Positions 1 through 5,635 of a stretch of 7,098 nt of DNA are shown in pieces; positions within the stretch are counted from its first letter, which is position 1; the number at the start of each line of letters is the position of its first letter. Source of the DNA: Chromatiales bacterium (GTDB lineage Bacteria > Pseudomonadota > Gammaproteobacteria > JACCYU01). The stretch lies in contig JAPSGG010000070.1 of NCBI GenBank assembly GCA_031177845.1, forward strand, positions 1-7,098, given 5' to 3'. Below the pieces are notes generated by a model. It saw nothing but the letters and a program-made list of their open reading frames with translations. It ran no database searches and was not told the origin of the DNA. Position numbers and translations under genes: made by a program.

Positions 1-107
1 GAACTTTGAAGCTGCGCCAGGGCAGTACGCGCCTCGCAGAATTAATCCACGAAGACGGTTGAATACTCAGGTTTCAGTAAAACTGAGGATTCAGCAAATA
101 CACGGTA

Positions 108-308
108 TCAGGTCGGCAGCCGCTGCTTCCGGCATGCGGCGATGACATGTGGCCTGTGGTACATGGCTCTGAATCGGTCGCGGATGAGGGCCTGAAACTT
201 GCCGACGGTGCGGCAGCAGAGATTGGCCAGTTCACGCAGCTTGGCATAAGCCCGGAGGAAGACGACTGGATTGAGTGCCGGCGCATAGGGCCACCGGAGG
301 AATTCCGA
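108..308 (-). pseudogene. IS630-family transposase, C-terminal remnant
   Basis: The minus-strand reading frame gives FLRWPYAPALNPV, then RAYAKLRELANLC and a basic tail ending HRPHVIAACRKQ. This matches the C-terminal end of IS630-family DDE transposases, where a proline/tyrosine-rich 'PYAPELNPVE' motif carries the last catalytic acid, followed by 'AYxKxHELAN' and a basic end. Here the catalytic Glu is replaced (NPVV), and everything upstream of the motif is missing: homology stops near 308, where a reductase fragment on the other strand begins. The open frame itself runs on to 359, but the extra residues do not look like transposase. The remnant is only about 65 residues, so it is inactive. 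The IS630 assignment rests on motif recall, not on a search. Confidence 0.75.
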
Positions 309-309
309 A

Positions 310-519
310 GGCTCGGCGGAATTGAAGGAGCAGATATCGGGTGCCGATGGCTTGCTCATCGAGACCTCCGACTACAATGACTCCATACCAAGCATATTCA
401 AAAATGCCACCGATTGGTTAAAGCGGCCACTGACCGATCTATTGCGGATCTTGGCGATCGGCGGGCACAATGCGAGAGACTCGACCGGCCTGTCCCCCGA
501 CTTTGTGTTCCGCGTTTAG
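310..519 (+). pseudogene. NAD(P)H-dependent FMN reductase fragment
   Basis: The plus-strand frame reads ELKEQISGADGLLIETSDYN, then DSIPSIFKNATDWLKRP. This is the flavin-binding core of NADPH-dependent FMN reductases (chromate-reductase/azoreductase-like flavodoxin fold), which normally have 'ADGLLIATPEYNxSIPGxLKNAIDWLSRP'. Intact members are about 180-200 aa and transfer electrons from NAD(P)H to FMN in the cytoplasm. Here only about 65 codons remain. The N-terminal GSLR-type phosphate loop is absent, a stop codon lies at 286-288 in the same frame, and after 'DLLRIL' the sequence stops resembling the family and ends at 517-519. A TTG at 322 could act as a start, but a functional product is unlikely. 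It abuts the IS630 remnant, so truncation by transposition or deletion is a reasonable inference. Confidence 0.7.
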
Positions 520-521
520 CC

Positions 522-809
522 TTATCTGCGGGTCATTCTAAATCGCCCGATCTTTAGCCTGCCGCGGGTCATCTGCCCGAGCCACGAGCCGTCTGTCGCT
601 GGCCATAGTCTGTCGACAAAGATAGAAAATGGTCGACAATAGATCAATGCGGCACCGCCCTTGCGCTGCTTGACCTTGAAGCGAACACCGGGCAAGCGCC
701 CGAGGCGAGTCTCCCCGCTGTCGCCGTGGATGCGCTTCCAAACGCCAAACATCGGCGGCAATAGGCCCCCAAGGCGCTCCACCTGCCAGTCGCCCTCGAG
801 GTCTTTCAC
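522..809 (-). CDS. Conserved hypothetical protein, 95 aa
   Basis: The reading frame is 95 codons plus TAA and starts at GTG (807-809), with a purine-rich AAGGAAA ribosome binding site about six bases upstream. An ATG at 823-825 is out of frame. The protein opens KDLEGDWQVERLGGLLPP, then has GVWKRIHGDSGETRLGRLPG, a basic strand-rich middle (GGAALIY), RLWPATDGSW, and ends GRFRMTRR. It has no signal peptide or membrane segment. The alternation of hydrophobic and polar residues suggests a small beta-rich cytoplasmic protein. I recognise it only as a family of unknown function. Support for real coding comes from the decayed copy at 2333-2567 (+), which preserves the same protein motifs. It lies 64 bp downstream of the DUF4383 gene on the same strand, so the two may be co-transcribed. 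Confidence 0.7.
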   Translation of the reverse strand: MKDLEGDWQVERLGGLLPPMFGVWKRIHGDSGETRLGRLPGVRFKVKQRKGGAALIYCRPFSIFVDRLWPATDGSWLGQMTRGRLKIGRFRMTRR

Positions 810-873
810 CCGCGTTTCCTTCCATGGAAAGTCGGCTCAGGATTCATGGCCCTGAGTTGTCCGCGCCTGACCG

Positions 874-1278
874 TCACGCCACGGCGGTTCGGGCGAAGAA
901 CCCGAAGTAGGCCGCAATAAGGGCGGAAACTGCATGTAGCCACACGTCGTGGTCGTAAATAGGAACCAGACCGAAGAGCGTATTAGTCGCAGGAATCAGA
1001 CCCAGGATCGCGAGCAAACCGTAAAAGATCGCCACGCCGCGGGAGAATAGGATAGCGCCAGATAAGCTGCGCGAGCCGAGGATACCCAATCCCCCGATCA
1101 ACAAGTGCACAATGTTGTGCAGAAGGTTAATGGGGAAGAGTCCCAGCAGTCTTCCGTGGATCACATCGGCAGCCAGAGGCGGCGCATCGGGAGCCGGTAG
1201 CACTAAGCCAGGCACGAACCCTAAAACACCTACGATCAAGTAAATGATCCCGAAGATGAGCGCGAATTGACGTATCAT
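874..1278 (-). CDS. DUF4383-family four-helix membrane protein
   Basis: This 134-aa protein has four clear hydrophobic segments at about residues 4-24, 50-68, 74-96 and 111-129, the layout of small integral membrane proteins of the DUF4383 family. The hallmark is the second helix, with 'NLLHNIVHLLIGGLGI' (about 51-66), carrying the histidines typical of the family. A proline-rich extracytoplasmic or linker segment (PAPDAPP) follows helix 1. The ATG at 1276-1278 is preceded by GAGGAAAGG at a good distance, which supports this start. Length and composition fit an intact gene. The function of the family is unknown, and a stress- or envelope-linked role is sometimes assumed without proof. No good promoter is evident in the 100 bp upstream. 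The 95-aa gene follows after 64 bp on the same strand. Confidence 0.85.
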   Translation of the reverse strand: MIRQFALIFGIIYLIVGVLGFVPGLVLPAPDAPPLAADVIHGRLLGLFPINLLHNIVHLLIGGLGILGSRSLSGAILFSRGVAIFYGLLAILGLIPATNTLFGLVPIYDHDVWLHAVSALIAAYFGFFARTAVA

Positions 1279-1386
1279 TGCCTTTCCTCATATAGAACGT
1301 GGAGGCTTGATGGGATTTGTCCCGAGCGAGCGCTAGCTCCGCGGCTTTGCCCTAACTCAGGTTCGCCAGGGATGCTCCGGCAGATC

Positions 1387-1700
1387 TCAGATGCCAAGAA
1401 CGTTAACTCCAGCCTTCGCTACGGTGTGATCGTTGTCCACCGAACTGCCGCTGACCCCGATCCCACCAATGAGCACGCCATCTTTATCCACAACGGGAAG
1501 TCCGCCGGGAAAGGTGACCAAGCCGTTGTTGGAGTGCTCCATCCCATAGAGCGGCCCACCTGGCTGCGAGAGCCCACCAACCTGCGCGACTGGCATCGCG
1601 GCAACGGGGAAGTTTTTACCATTTTGGTCGCGACGTCAATGCTGCCGACCCCGGCGTTATCCATGTCGGCAAAGGCCTTCAAAAAGCGAATGACGATTGT
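1387..1700 (-). pseudogene. GlcG/HbpS-type heme-binding protein (DUF336), frameshifted
   Basis: Two overlapping minus-strand frames together give one family signature. The upstream frame reads [20 protein letters not shown], then TKMVK. The downstream frame reads [20 protein letters not shown], then [20 protein letters not shown], a DG-containing turn, [20 protein letters not shown] and a stop at 1387-1389. This is the order seen in the GlcG/HbpS/DUF336 family ('LKAFARMDGAGIGSIDVA...[10 protein letters not shown]...GGxPL...GAIGVSGG..QD'), small proteins of about 135-150 aa that bind heme or accompany glycolate and propanediol pathways. The frames switch at the A5 run (1613-1617 on the + strand), indicating one indel. 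The N-terminal part before about 1700 is not recognisable, so the gene is also truncated or degraded there. Confidence 0.75.
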
Positions 1701-1849
1701 TTGCAGGAACTGTGCTGGCTCTACGCACAATGGCATCTGCAGGAGGCGCTAGTGGAGTTGGCCGCTTGGCCCCAAGTTTGGAAGCCCGCGATCCCAAACT
1801 CACCGATTGGGCCGCGGATTGGCGATACTCTTAACCCTTTATCGGTTTA

Positions 1850-2079
1850 TCCCGCCAGCAGCCAAAGCGTCTGAAGCGCTCCAATCTGCTGGAGCGGATT
1901 GACTGGACGAGATCAAAAGAAACCCGGGTGGTGCGTATCTTTCCCAATCAGGACAGCTGCCTGCGCCTGGTGCACGCCTTCTGCGCCGAACTCACGAAGC
2001 TTAGTTAGAGGGCCACCGCTACATCAACATGGATCTGTCCAAGAAGCAAAAGAAAGAACCACTCAGGCTCACTGCGTGA
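1850..2079 (+). pseudogene. IS256-family (mutator-type) transposase, C-terminal remnant
   Basis: From 1868 the plus strand reads RLKRSNLLERI, then ETRVVRIFPNQDSCLRLV, then a Cys/Glu-containing helix, ending in a stop near 2011. After a frame change it continues EGHRYINMDLSKKQKKEPL to a TGA at 2077-2079. IS256-type transposases end with 'RLRTTNxLERLNxEIRRRTRVVRIFPNxxSCLRLVxALxxE...GRxYxxM', so this is the C-terminus with at least one frameshift and a small deletion between LERI and ETRVV. Only about 75 of the usual roughly 400 residues remain, and none of the catalytic Asp residues. The 100 bp before it (1751-1849) show nothing I can identify. Confidence 0.75.
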
Positions 2080-2256
2080 TTACTTAGCCTCGACCATGAC
2101 CACGAATACGCAGCTTGACATACACAACCTGCAAGCGCATGTCACCTCATTGTACATGGGGCCGCAAAGCCGGATCCGCGGTACAGTTCACCGTCAGCCG
2201 CCCTGATGCCTTACAGCACAGCATGCGATAGCACTTTGACACAAACTTCTCTGGTG

Positions 2257-2282
2257 CCCTGCTCCGGTGTAGCGGGGTTTTT
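2257..2282 (+). terminator. Intrinsic terminator, GC-rich hairpin plus T run
   Basis: A 7-bp stem, CCCTGCT (2257-2263) with AGCGGGG (2271-2277, one G-U pair), closes a 7-base loop and is followed directly by five T. It points along the + strand, about 180 bp after the IS256 remnant, with no intact + strand gene in front of it. Its stem sequence resembles the terminators between 5132 and 5448. Confidence 0.6.
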
Positions 2283-2332
2283 ATCGTTCGTCGATCATCG
2301 CACGCGTACAGCGGCTCCAGGGTCAATCCCGG

Positions 2333-2567
2333 CTGCTGCCCCCAATCCTTGGTATCTGGAAGCGTATTTGCGCTGAACAGTGGGACCTGCCTTGTTCTGC
2401 CTGGCATTCGCCTTCCTCGTGAGGAGCGCCAGGGCGGGATCGCACTGATCTACCGCCTGGCGTTCTCCAAGTCCACTGATCGACTATGGCCGGAGCCGAA
2501 TGGCTCTTAGCTAGGCTATTGGACACTCGGCAACCTAGAGCTCGGCCGCTTCCGGATGACCCGGAGA
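2333..2567 (+). pseudogene. Decayed second copy of the 95-aa hypothetical gene
   Basis: The plus strand encodes LLPPILGIWKRI, matching LLPPMFGVWKRI of the intact protein at 522-809. After a frame change it gives LPGIRLPREERQGGIALIY, matching LPGVRFKVKQRKGGAALIY. Then come RLWPEPNGS, an in-frame TAG, and LGYWTLGNLELGRFRMTRR, matching LGQMTRGRLKIGRFRMTRR. The order and spacing of motifs are the same, so this is a true homologue inactivated by at least one frameshift in the 2370-2400 stretch and one internal stop. The N-terminal 15 residues are not recognisable, and the original stop after TRR has become CAG. The copy is inverted relative to the intact one. Confidence 0.8.
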
Positions 2568-2702
2568 CAGGTGCTCCATACGAAGATCTTGGCTACAGTA
2601 CGTCCAGTCAATTTACGGCTGAATAGACTTGTTGTCACCTCGATCTTCAGCAAAGTTCAGGGCGGGCTCCGGCACCGGCCGCAGCGCAGACTACCTGCCC
2701 TT

Positions 2703-4604
2703 TCAGCGCAACCAGTAGGCCGCCCAGCGTTCGAGCACGTACAGGCTCCACAGCCGCCCGCGCCAGTGTGCGTCTTCGCGAGGACGGACGTACTTCTCCA
2801 CATCTTTCACCCAGTAGCCGTGGCGCACCCAATAGCCGTCTCGGATTTGCCGCATGGTGTCCTCAAGGGGGAGCAGGCGCGACCACGGCAGTCTCAGACC
2901 ATGCTTAGGAAGATTTACGATGGCATCTGGGACATTGCCGCGCAGGTAATCGCGCAGCACGGGCTTGCGCTCGGTGCTCTCGCGCTCATCGATGGGCCTC
3001 GCAATTGCCCACTCCACTACGCGATGGTCCAGAAACGGCAGGCGCAGCTCTAATCCATGCGCGGTCGAGGCCTGGTGCAGCTTGGATAGGAGCGCTTCGG
3101 CACAGAACGTCACGAGATCCAGCCGCTGCAGCCGACGCCGCTGGGGCATGGTCGGCACGTCGCTCGCGAGTAGCGGCGCTAGCATATCGTTCTCAGTGAA
3201 GCCGACCCCGCTCGGGGCGAGTAGCTCGGCGACCTCCTCAGGGGCAAGCATAGACGGTCGAAGATCCAAGACATGCCGGTGTATAAGGGAGCTGGCATGA
3301 AATTTGGGCCGGCGCTTGCGCGCGAAGACGTCTCGCAGGCGCCGCCGCAGTGACGGCCGGACTTCTCTGTTCCCACGGTCTCCCGAATACCATTCGTAGC
3401 CGCCCAGGGTTTCCTCCGCACCGTCGCCAGTGAGAAGGACTGCAAAGTGCTCGGCCGCGGTGCGGCACATGAGGTAGCTTGTCACAATGGCCGCATGACA
3501 TTGCGGTTCTTCACACGCCGGCATGATCTCGTCTACCAATATCCCAAGGTCCTCTTGGGCGATGCTCGAGCCTCTGATACTTGGAATCCGCAGGTGCTGC
3601 GCGAGCGCCTCCGCCAGTGTCGATTCATCGCCCACACCTGGGGCCCGGAAGGTAAGTGCCTTGACTGGCCGTCCAAGGCGATGGAGGCCAAGCGCGATCG
3701 AGGAAGAGTCTAGCCCGGCGGACATCATCAGGCCTACTGGCTCACCAGGGGCACAGATCCGGTCGAGCGCGTCCTCGAACACTTCGCTCCAGTTCGCGGC
3801 GTGTTTCGGAGCGCCCACGGTCCGGGGAGGTTCCCAGTAACGTCGCCGCCGCAATCCGCCCACTTTATCCCACACGAGGCATTCGGCAGCCTCGAGCTTA
3901 CTCACGCCTTTCCAGATCGAAGTAGAAGCAGGAACATAGCCGAGAGTAAGGGCATAAGCCAGAGCTTGAGGAGCGGGTTCTGCAGCGGTATTCCGTAGCG
4001 CGAGCAGCGTGCGTATGTCGGTCGCAAGAATAAAGCCGCGGCCCTGCTCTGCAAGATAGAGCCGCTTGGTACCGAGACGATCTCGGACTGCAAGCAGCCG
4101 CTGTGCCTGCGCGTCCCAGAGGATGAAGGCGCAGGCACCATCAATGTATTCGGGAACCGACTCACCCCAAGCCTGATAAGCGCGGAGAATTGTCTCACCG
4201 GGATCCTCGCTCGCAAAACGAATGCCGTCCCGCTCAAGCCGCGCCCGCAGCGCGTGATGGCCGCTGATACGGCCATGGTAAACAAGCGTGATCGAGCGCT
4301 TTTCGTCCTGCATTGGAACAGTGGAAGAGGACTGCGGCGCCTGGCCCAGCCATACGTGCGTTTCATGACCCTGTGCTGCCGGGCGGGCTGGAATCGCATA
4401 CAGGGTGCGTGCCCACTCTGGGGCAGGGTCAATGTTCACCAGGCCGATGATCGGGGACATCGCGTACCCGCGATTAGTTACGGGCGCGCCTTTTATGTTC
4501 ACGGGCATCCTTGTCGCATTCCCTCCGCGCGAGGGCATACCTGGCGCCATGCGTGAGGAAATATTTGGCGCCTGATCCGCGGCTTCTGAACTTATCGATT
4601 TCAT
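2703..4604 (-). CDS. Asparagine-synthase-family ligase with inactive glutaminase domain and 48-aa N-terminal extension
   Basis: This 633-aa protein has two domains. Residues about 49-205 resemble the class II glutamine amidotransferase half of AsnB: ETILRAYQAWGE, ACAFILWD, LLAVRDRLGTKRLYLA. However, the catalytic Cys after the initiator Met is Ser (MSPIIGLV, 49-56), and the usual HNGEIYN glutamine pocket is HGRISGH (110-116), so glutamine hydrolysis should be lost. Residues about 270-580 form the ATP-pyrophosphatase synthetase half: PP-loop SAGLDSSS (295-302), TGDGAEETLGGY (392-403), SKLHQASTAHGLELRLPFLD (507-526) and LPKHGLRLP (565-573, with the conserved Lys). Family knowledge: relatives that lost the Cys (lasso-peptide cyclases, beta-lactam and carbapenam synthetases) adenylate a carboxylate and form an amide with an internal amine. 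The start at 4604 is chosen for AGGAG seven bases upstream. The domain itself would begin at 4460, which lacks a ribosome site. No RiPP protease, recognition element, transporter or precursor is seen nearby, so the substrate is unknown. Confidence 0.85.
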   Translation of the reverse strand: MKSISSEAADQAPNISSRMAPGMPSRGGNATRMPVNIKGAPVTNRGYAMSPIIGLVNIDPAPEWARTLYAIPARPAAQGHETHVWLGQAPQSSSTVPMQDEKRSITLVYHGRISGHHALRARLERDGIRFASEDPGETILRAYQAWGESVPEYIDGACAFILWDAQAQRLLAVRDRLGTKRLYLAEQGRGFILATDIRTLLALRNTAAEPAPQALAYALTLGYVPASTSIWKGVSKLEAAECLVWDKVGGLRRRRYWEPPRTVGAPKHAANWSEVFEDALDRICAPGEPVGLMMSAGLDSSSIALGLHRLGRPVKALTFRAPGVGDESTLAEALAQHLRIPSIRGSSIAQEDLGILVDEIMPACEEPQCHAAIVTSYLMCRTAAEHFAVLLTGDGAEETLGGYEWYSGDRGNREVRPSLRRRLRDVFARKRRPKFHASSLIHRHVLDLRPSMLAPEEVAELLAPSGVGFTENDMLAPLLASDVPTMPQRRRLQRLDLVTFCAEALLSKLHQASTAHGLELRLPFLDHRVVEWAIARPIDERESTERKPVLRDYLRGNVPDAIVNLPKHGLRLPWSRLLPLEDTMRQIRDGYWVRHGYWVKDVEKYVRPREDAHWRGRLWSLYVLERWAAYWLR

Positions 4605-4610
4605 CCTGAT

Positions 4611-4618
4611 TCTCCTTT
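4611..4618 (-). promoter_or_regulatory. Strong ribosome binding site deciding the ligase start
   Basis: On the minus strand AAAGGAGA stands seven bases (counted from AGGAG) before the ATG at 4602-4604. The further upstream ATG at 4733 and the downstream ATGs at 4550, 4538, 4508 and 4460 have no comparable site at proper distance. This places the 48-residue extension inside the translated product. Confidence 0.7.
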
Positions 4619-4888
4619 TCCTAGATAATCGAGTAGCTTGGTTCGCCAGACTTCCAGTGTAGGAAATGCGCTTCTCTGCGCACCGTGTCGGCAAGTGTCG
4701 CGTAAGCCGCACCACAATGATGTGAAATGTCATCCAATTCGGCCGGGAGACTATGGCGGATCACACCAACAGGATTTATTTGTGAATCACGCCCAGGTCC
4801 TGTCGCATGGCCTGCGTCACAACCTCACGCTGCGGGCGCTGCAATGCTCAGAAAACAGGGTGAACAGCGATGTAATAATCCCGCGATT

Positions 4889-4909
4889 CCCCGCCTTAGC
4901 GAGGCTTTT
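4889..4909 (+). terminator. Weak terminator-like hairpin (unit 1)
   Basis: CCCCGC (4889-4894) can pair with GCGAGG (4899-4904) around a CTTA loop with one C/A mismatch, followed by C and TTTTA. It looks like a degenerate version of the GCCCCGC/GCGGGGC stems further right. Confidence 0.35.
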
Positions 4910-4976
4910 ATTGGCGCGATGCCGGGGTGCAATATTCATAAGGACAGCGATCCCGAGGCGCGTTCGGCGCAGGAGT

Positions 4977-5014
4977 GCCACCCGTGCTCAAGCGGCTTAC
5001 GCTGCGGGGCTTTT
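4977..5014 (+). terminator. Terminator-like hairpin (unit 2)
   Basis: An inner stem AGCG (4991-4994) with CGCT (5000-5003) sits inside a bulged outer stem formed by GCC-CC-G (4977-4984) and CGGGGC (5005-5010). Four T follow. It is imperfect but in the same orientation and has the same 3' CGGGGCTTTT end as the other units. Confidence 0.4.
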
Positions 5015-5079
5015 CATTAGGTTAAGGTACAAACGTGAACTCGAACCCGGCGCACAGTTTTGCTAAGGAGGCTGCGGCT

Positions 5080-5103
5080 ATGCTTGCTCTGCAGCGTGAG
5101 TAA
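5080..5103 (+). CDS. Possible leader peptide MLALQRE
   Basis: ATG at 5080 through TAA at 5101-5103 encodes MLALQRE. A perfect TAAGGAGG ribosome site lies eight bases upstream, the strongest in this window, and an intrinsic terminator begins 28 bases after the stop. No run of one amino acid that would point to a specific attenuation signal is present, although two of seven codons are Leu. Translation is plausible from the site strength but not demonstrated. Confidence 0.4.
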   Translation: MLALQRE

Positions 5104-5131
5104 CGCTGTGGAACAGTAACCTCCGATACTT

Positions 5132-5158
5132 GCCCCGCTCCCATAGCGGGGCTTTTTT
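5132..5158 (+). terminator. Strong intrinsic terminator (unit 3)
   Basis: A perfect 8-bp stem, GCCCCGCT (5132-5139) with AGCGGGGC (5145-5152), has a five-base loop and is followed by six T. Confidence 0.85.
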
Positions 5159-5266
5159 CTGGATTGTGGGTGCGCCGCACAGTCTCACCACGCGTGCACG
5201 ACTAAGCTCGACATACGGCGTACCAGAATCAGACGCTGAGTCTGAGAACTCCCCCTGCTCAGACGG

Positions 5267-5292
5267 CCCCGCCCTTTGTGGCGGGGATTTTT
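5267..5292 (+). terminator. Intrinsic terminator (unit 4)
   Basis: A perfect 7-bp stem, CCCCGCC (5267-5273) with GGCGGGG (5280-5286), has a six-base loop and is followed by ATTTTT. Confidence 0.75.
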
Positions 5293-5423
5293 GTGGCAAC
5301 AGCGTTCGATCGCCTGGCCGGCCCACTTAGTCTGCTTCCCCTCGCCGCCGTAATAGGCGTCCATTAGAGTATCGTGAGCATAGGGAGATGCGCCGAGGGA
5401 CCGGTGGTGAGCGGACCATCAGA

Positions 5424-5448
5424 GCCCTGCCTTGCGGCGGGGCTTTTT
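5424..5448 (+). terminator. Intrinsic terminator (unit 5)
   Basis: An 8-bp stem, GCCCTGCC (5424-5431) with GGCGGGGC (5436-5443, one G-U), has a TTGC loop and is followed by TTTTTCTTT. Confidence 0.8.
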
Positions 5449-5594
5449 CTTTGCTGGCTCTGCGCGGGTTGGTTGACGAGCGTGAAGACATTTGACAGAT
5501 CACCCGGTCGCCGATAGCGCCAAGCGCCGTCGCCACCGAATCCCCGCCAATAGGCGGCAACATTACTGTGACCTCGCGCTCGGCAGCTCACGAA

Positions 5595-5629
5595 TAGGAC
5601 CATTAGCCTTGCATGCATGCAAGGTCCTA
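5595..5629. promoter_or_regulatory. Nested palindrome over the ribosome site of the 103-aa gene
   Basis: CCTTGCATGCATGCAAGG (5607-5624) is an 18-base perfect palindrome. Outside it TAGGACC (5595-5601) is the inverse of GGTCCTA (5623-5629), with a 21-base gap. The right arm contains AAGG (5621-5624), the probable ribosome site of the gene starting at 5636. As DNA it would suit a dimeric repressor; as RNA it would sequester the ribosome site. Either way it is well placed to control the downstream gene. No known regulator consensus is recognised. Confidence 0.55.
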
Positions 5630-5635
5630 CTATGG

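Larger units (their letters stand above)
5064..5158 (+). promoter_or_regulatory. Attenuator-like leader: mini-ORF, alternative hairpins, terminator
   Basis: A full-length Shine-Dalgarno, TAAGGAGG (5064-5071), precedes a seven-codon ORF. The same RNA can form GCTGC (5071-5075) with GCAGC (5091-5095), or instead CAGCG (5092-5096) with CGCTG (5104-5108). These stems share bases and exclude each other. In addition, CCTCC (5120-5124) is complementary to GGAGG of the ribosome site (5067-5071). A strong terminator follows at 5132. This is the logic of a translation-coupled attenuator, but the next plus-strand gene lies 478 bp after the terminator, behind two more terminators. The pairing is read directly from sequence and the regulatory role is inference. 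Confidence 0.4.
4889..5448 (+). ncRNA. Candidate array of small RNA units, each ending in an intrinsic terminator
   Basis: The kilobase between the ligase start (4604) and the next gene (5636) has no convincing protein gene. It has five GC hairpins followed by T-rich tracts on the same strand, ending near 4909, 5014, 5158, 5292 and 5448, so the spacings are about 105, 144, 134 and 156 nt. Three of them (5132, 5267, 5424) are textbook terminators with nearly the same stem (variants of GCCCCGC/GCGGGGC), and the first two are weaker. The segments between do not obviously repeat one another, although most contain other short inverted repeats, for example 5229-5245 (TCAGAC-GCTGA-GTCTGA). I infer short transcripts, each with its own terminator. 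Convincing -35/-10 pairs were not found, so promoters are unproven, and a set of degraded intergenic fragments is the alternative. Confidence 0.4.

Noticed and set aside
68..87. CTCAG/CTGAG inverted repeat near the left edge, considered as an IS630 terminal repeat or terminator
   Set aside because: Only five base pairs, no T run, and no TA duplication or matching partner repeat seen.
836..856. CTCAGG/CCTGAG hairpin between the DUF4383 and 95-aa genes
   Set aside because: Six base pairs with a nine-base loop and no T tract on the minus strand; too weak to call a terminator.
3902..4432. Long overlapping frames on both strands inside the ligase gene
   Set aside because: They are shadows of the GC-rich coding frame; only the 2703-4604 frame shows family motifs throughout.
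4605..4733. Upstream in-frame start of the ligase at 4733
   Set aside because: No ribosome site before it, and the 43 added residues are rich in Arg/Thr with no domain likeness; the start at 4604 has a strong site.
4817..4939. 40-codon minus-strand frame (MNIAPRHRANKSLAKAGNRG...) upstream of the ligase, considered as a peptide precursor for it
   Set aside because: No ribosome binding site, no Asp/Glu at ring position 7-9 after a Gly as lasso cores need, and it runs antisense through terminator unit 1.
5492..5518. Promoter from TTGACA (5492-5497)
   Set aside because: The best -10 at 16 or so bases is GATAGC, a poor match at short spacing.
4889..5560. tRNA genes or integron attC sites in the hairpin-rich region
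   Set aside because: No cloverleaf with a proper T-arm/acceptor was found on either strand, and no paired RYYYAAC/GTTRRRY core sites frame the units.
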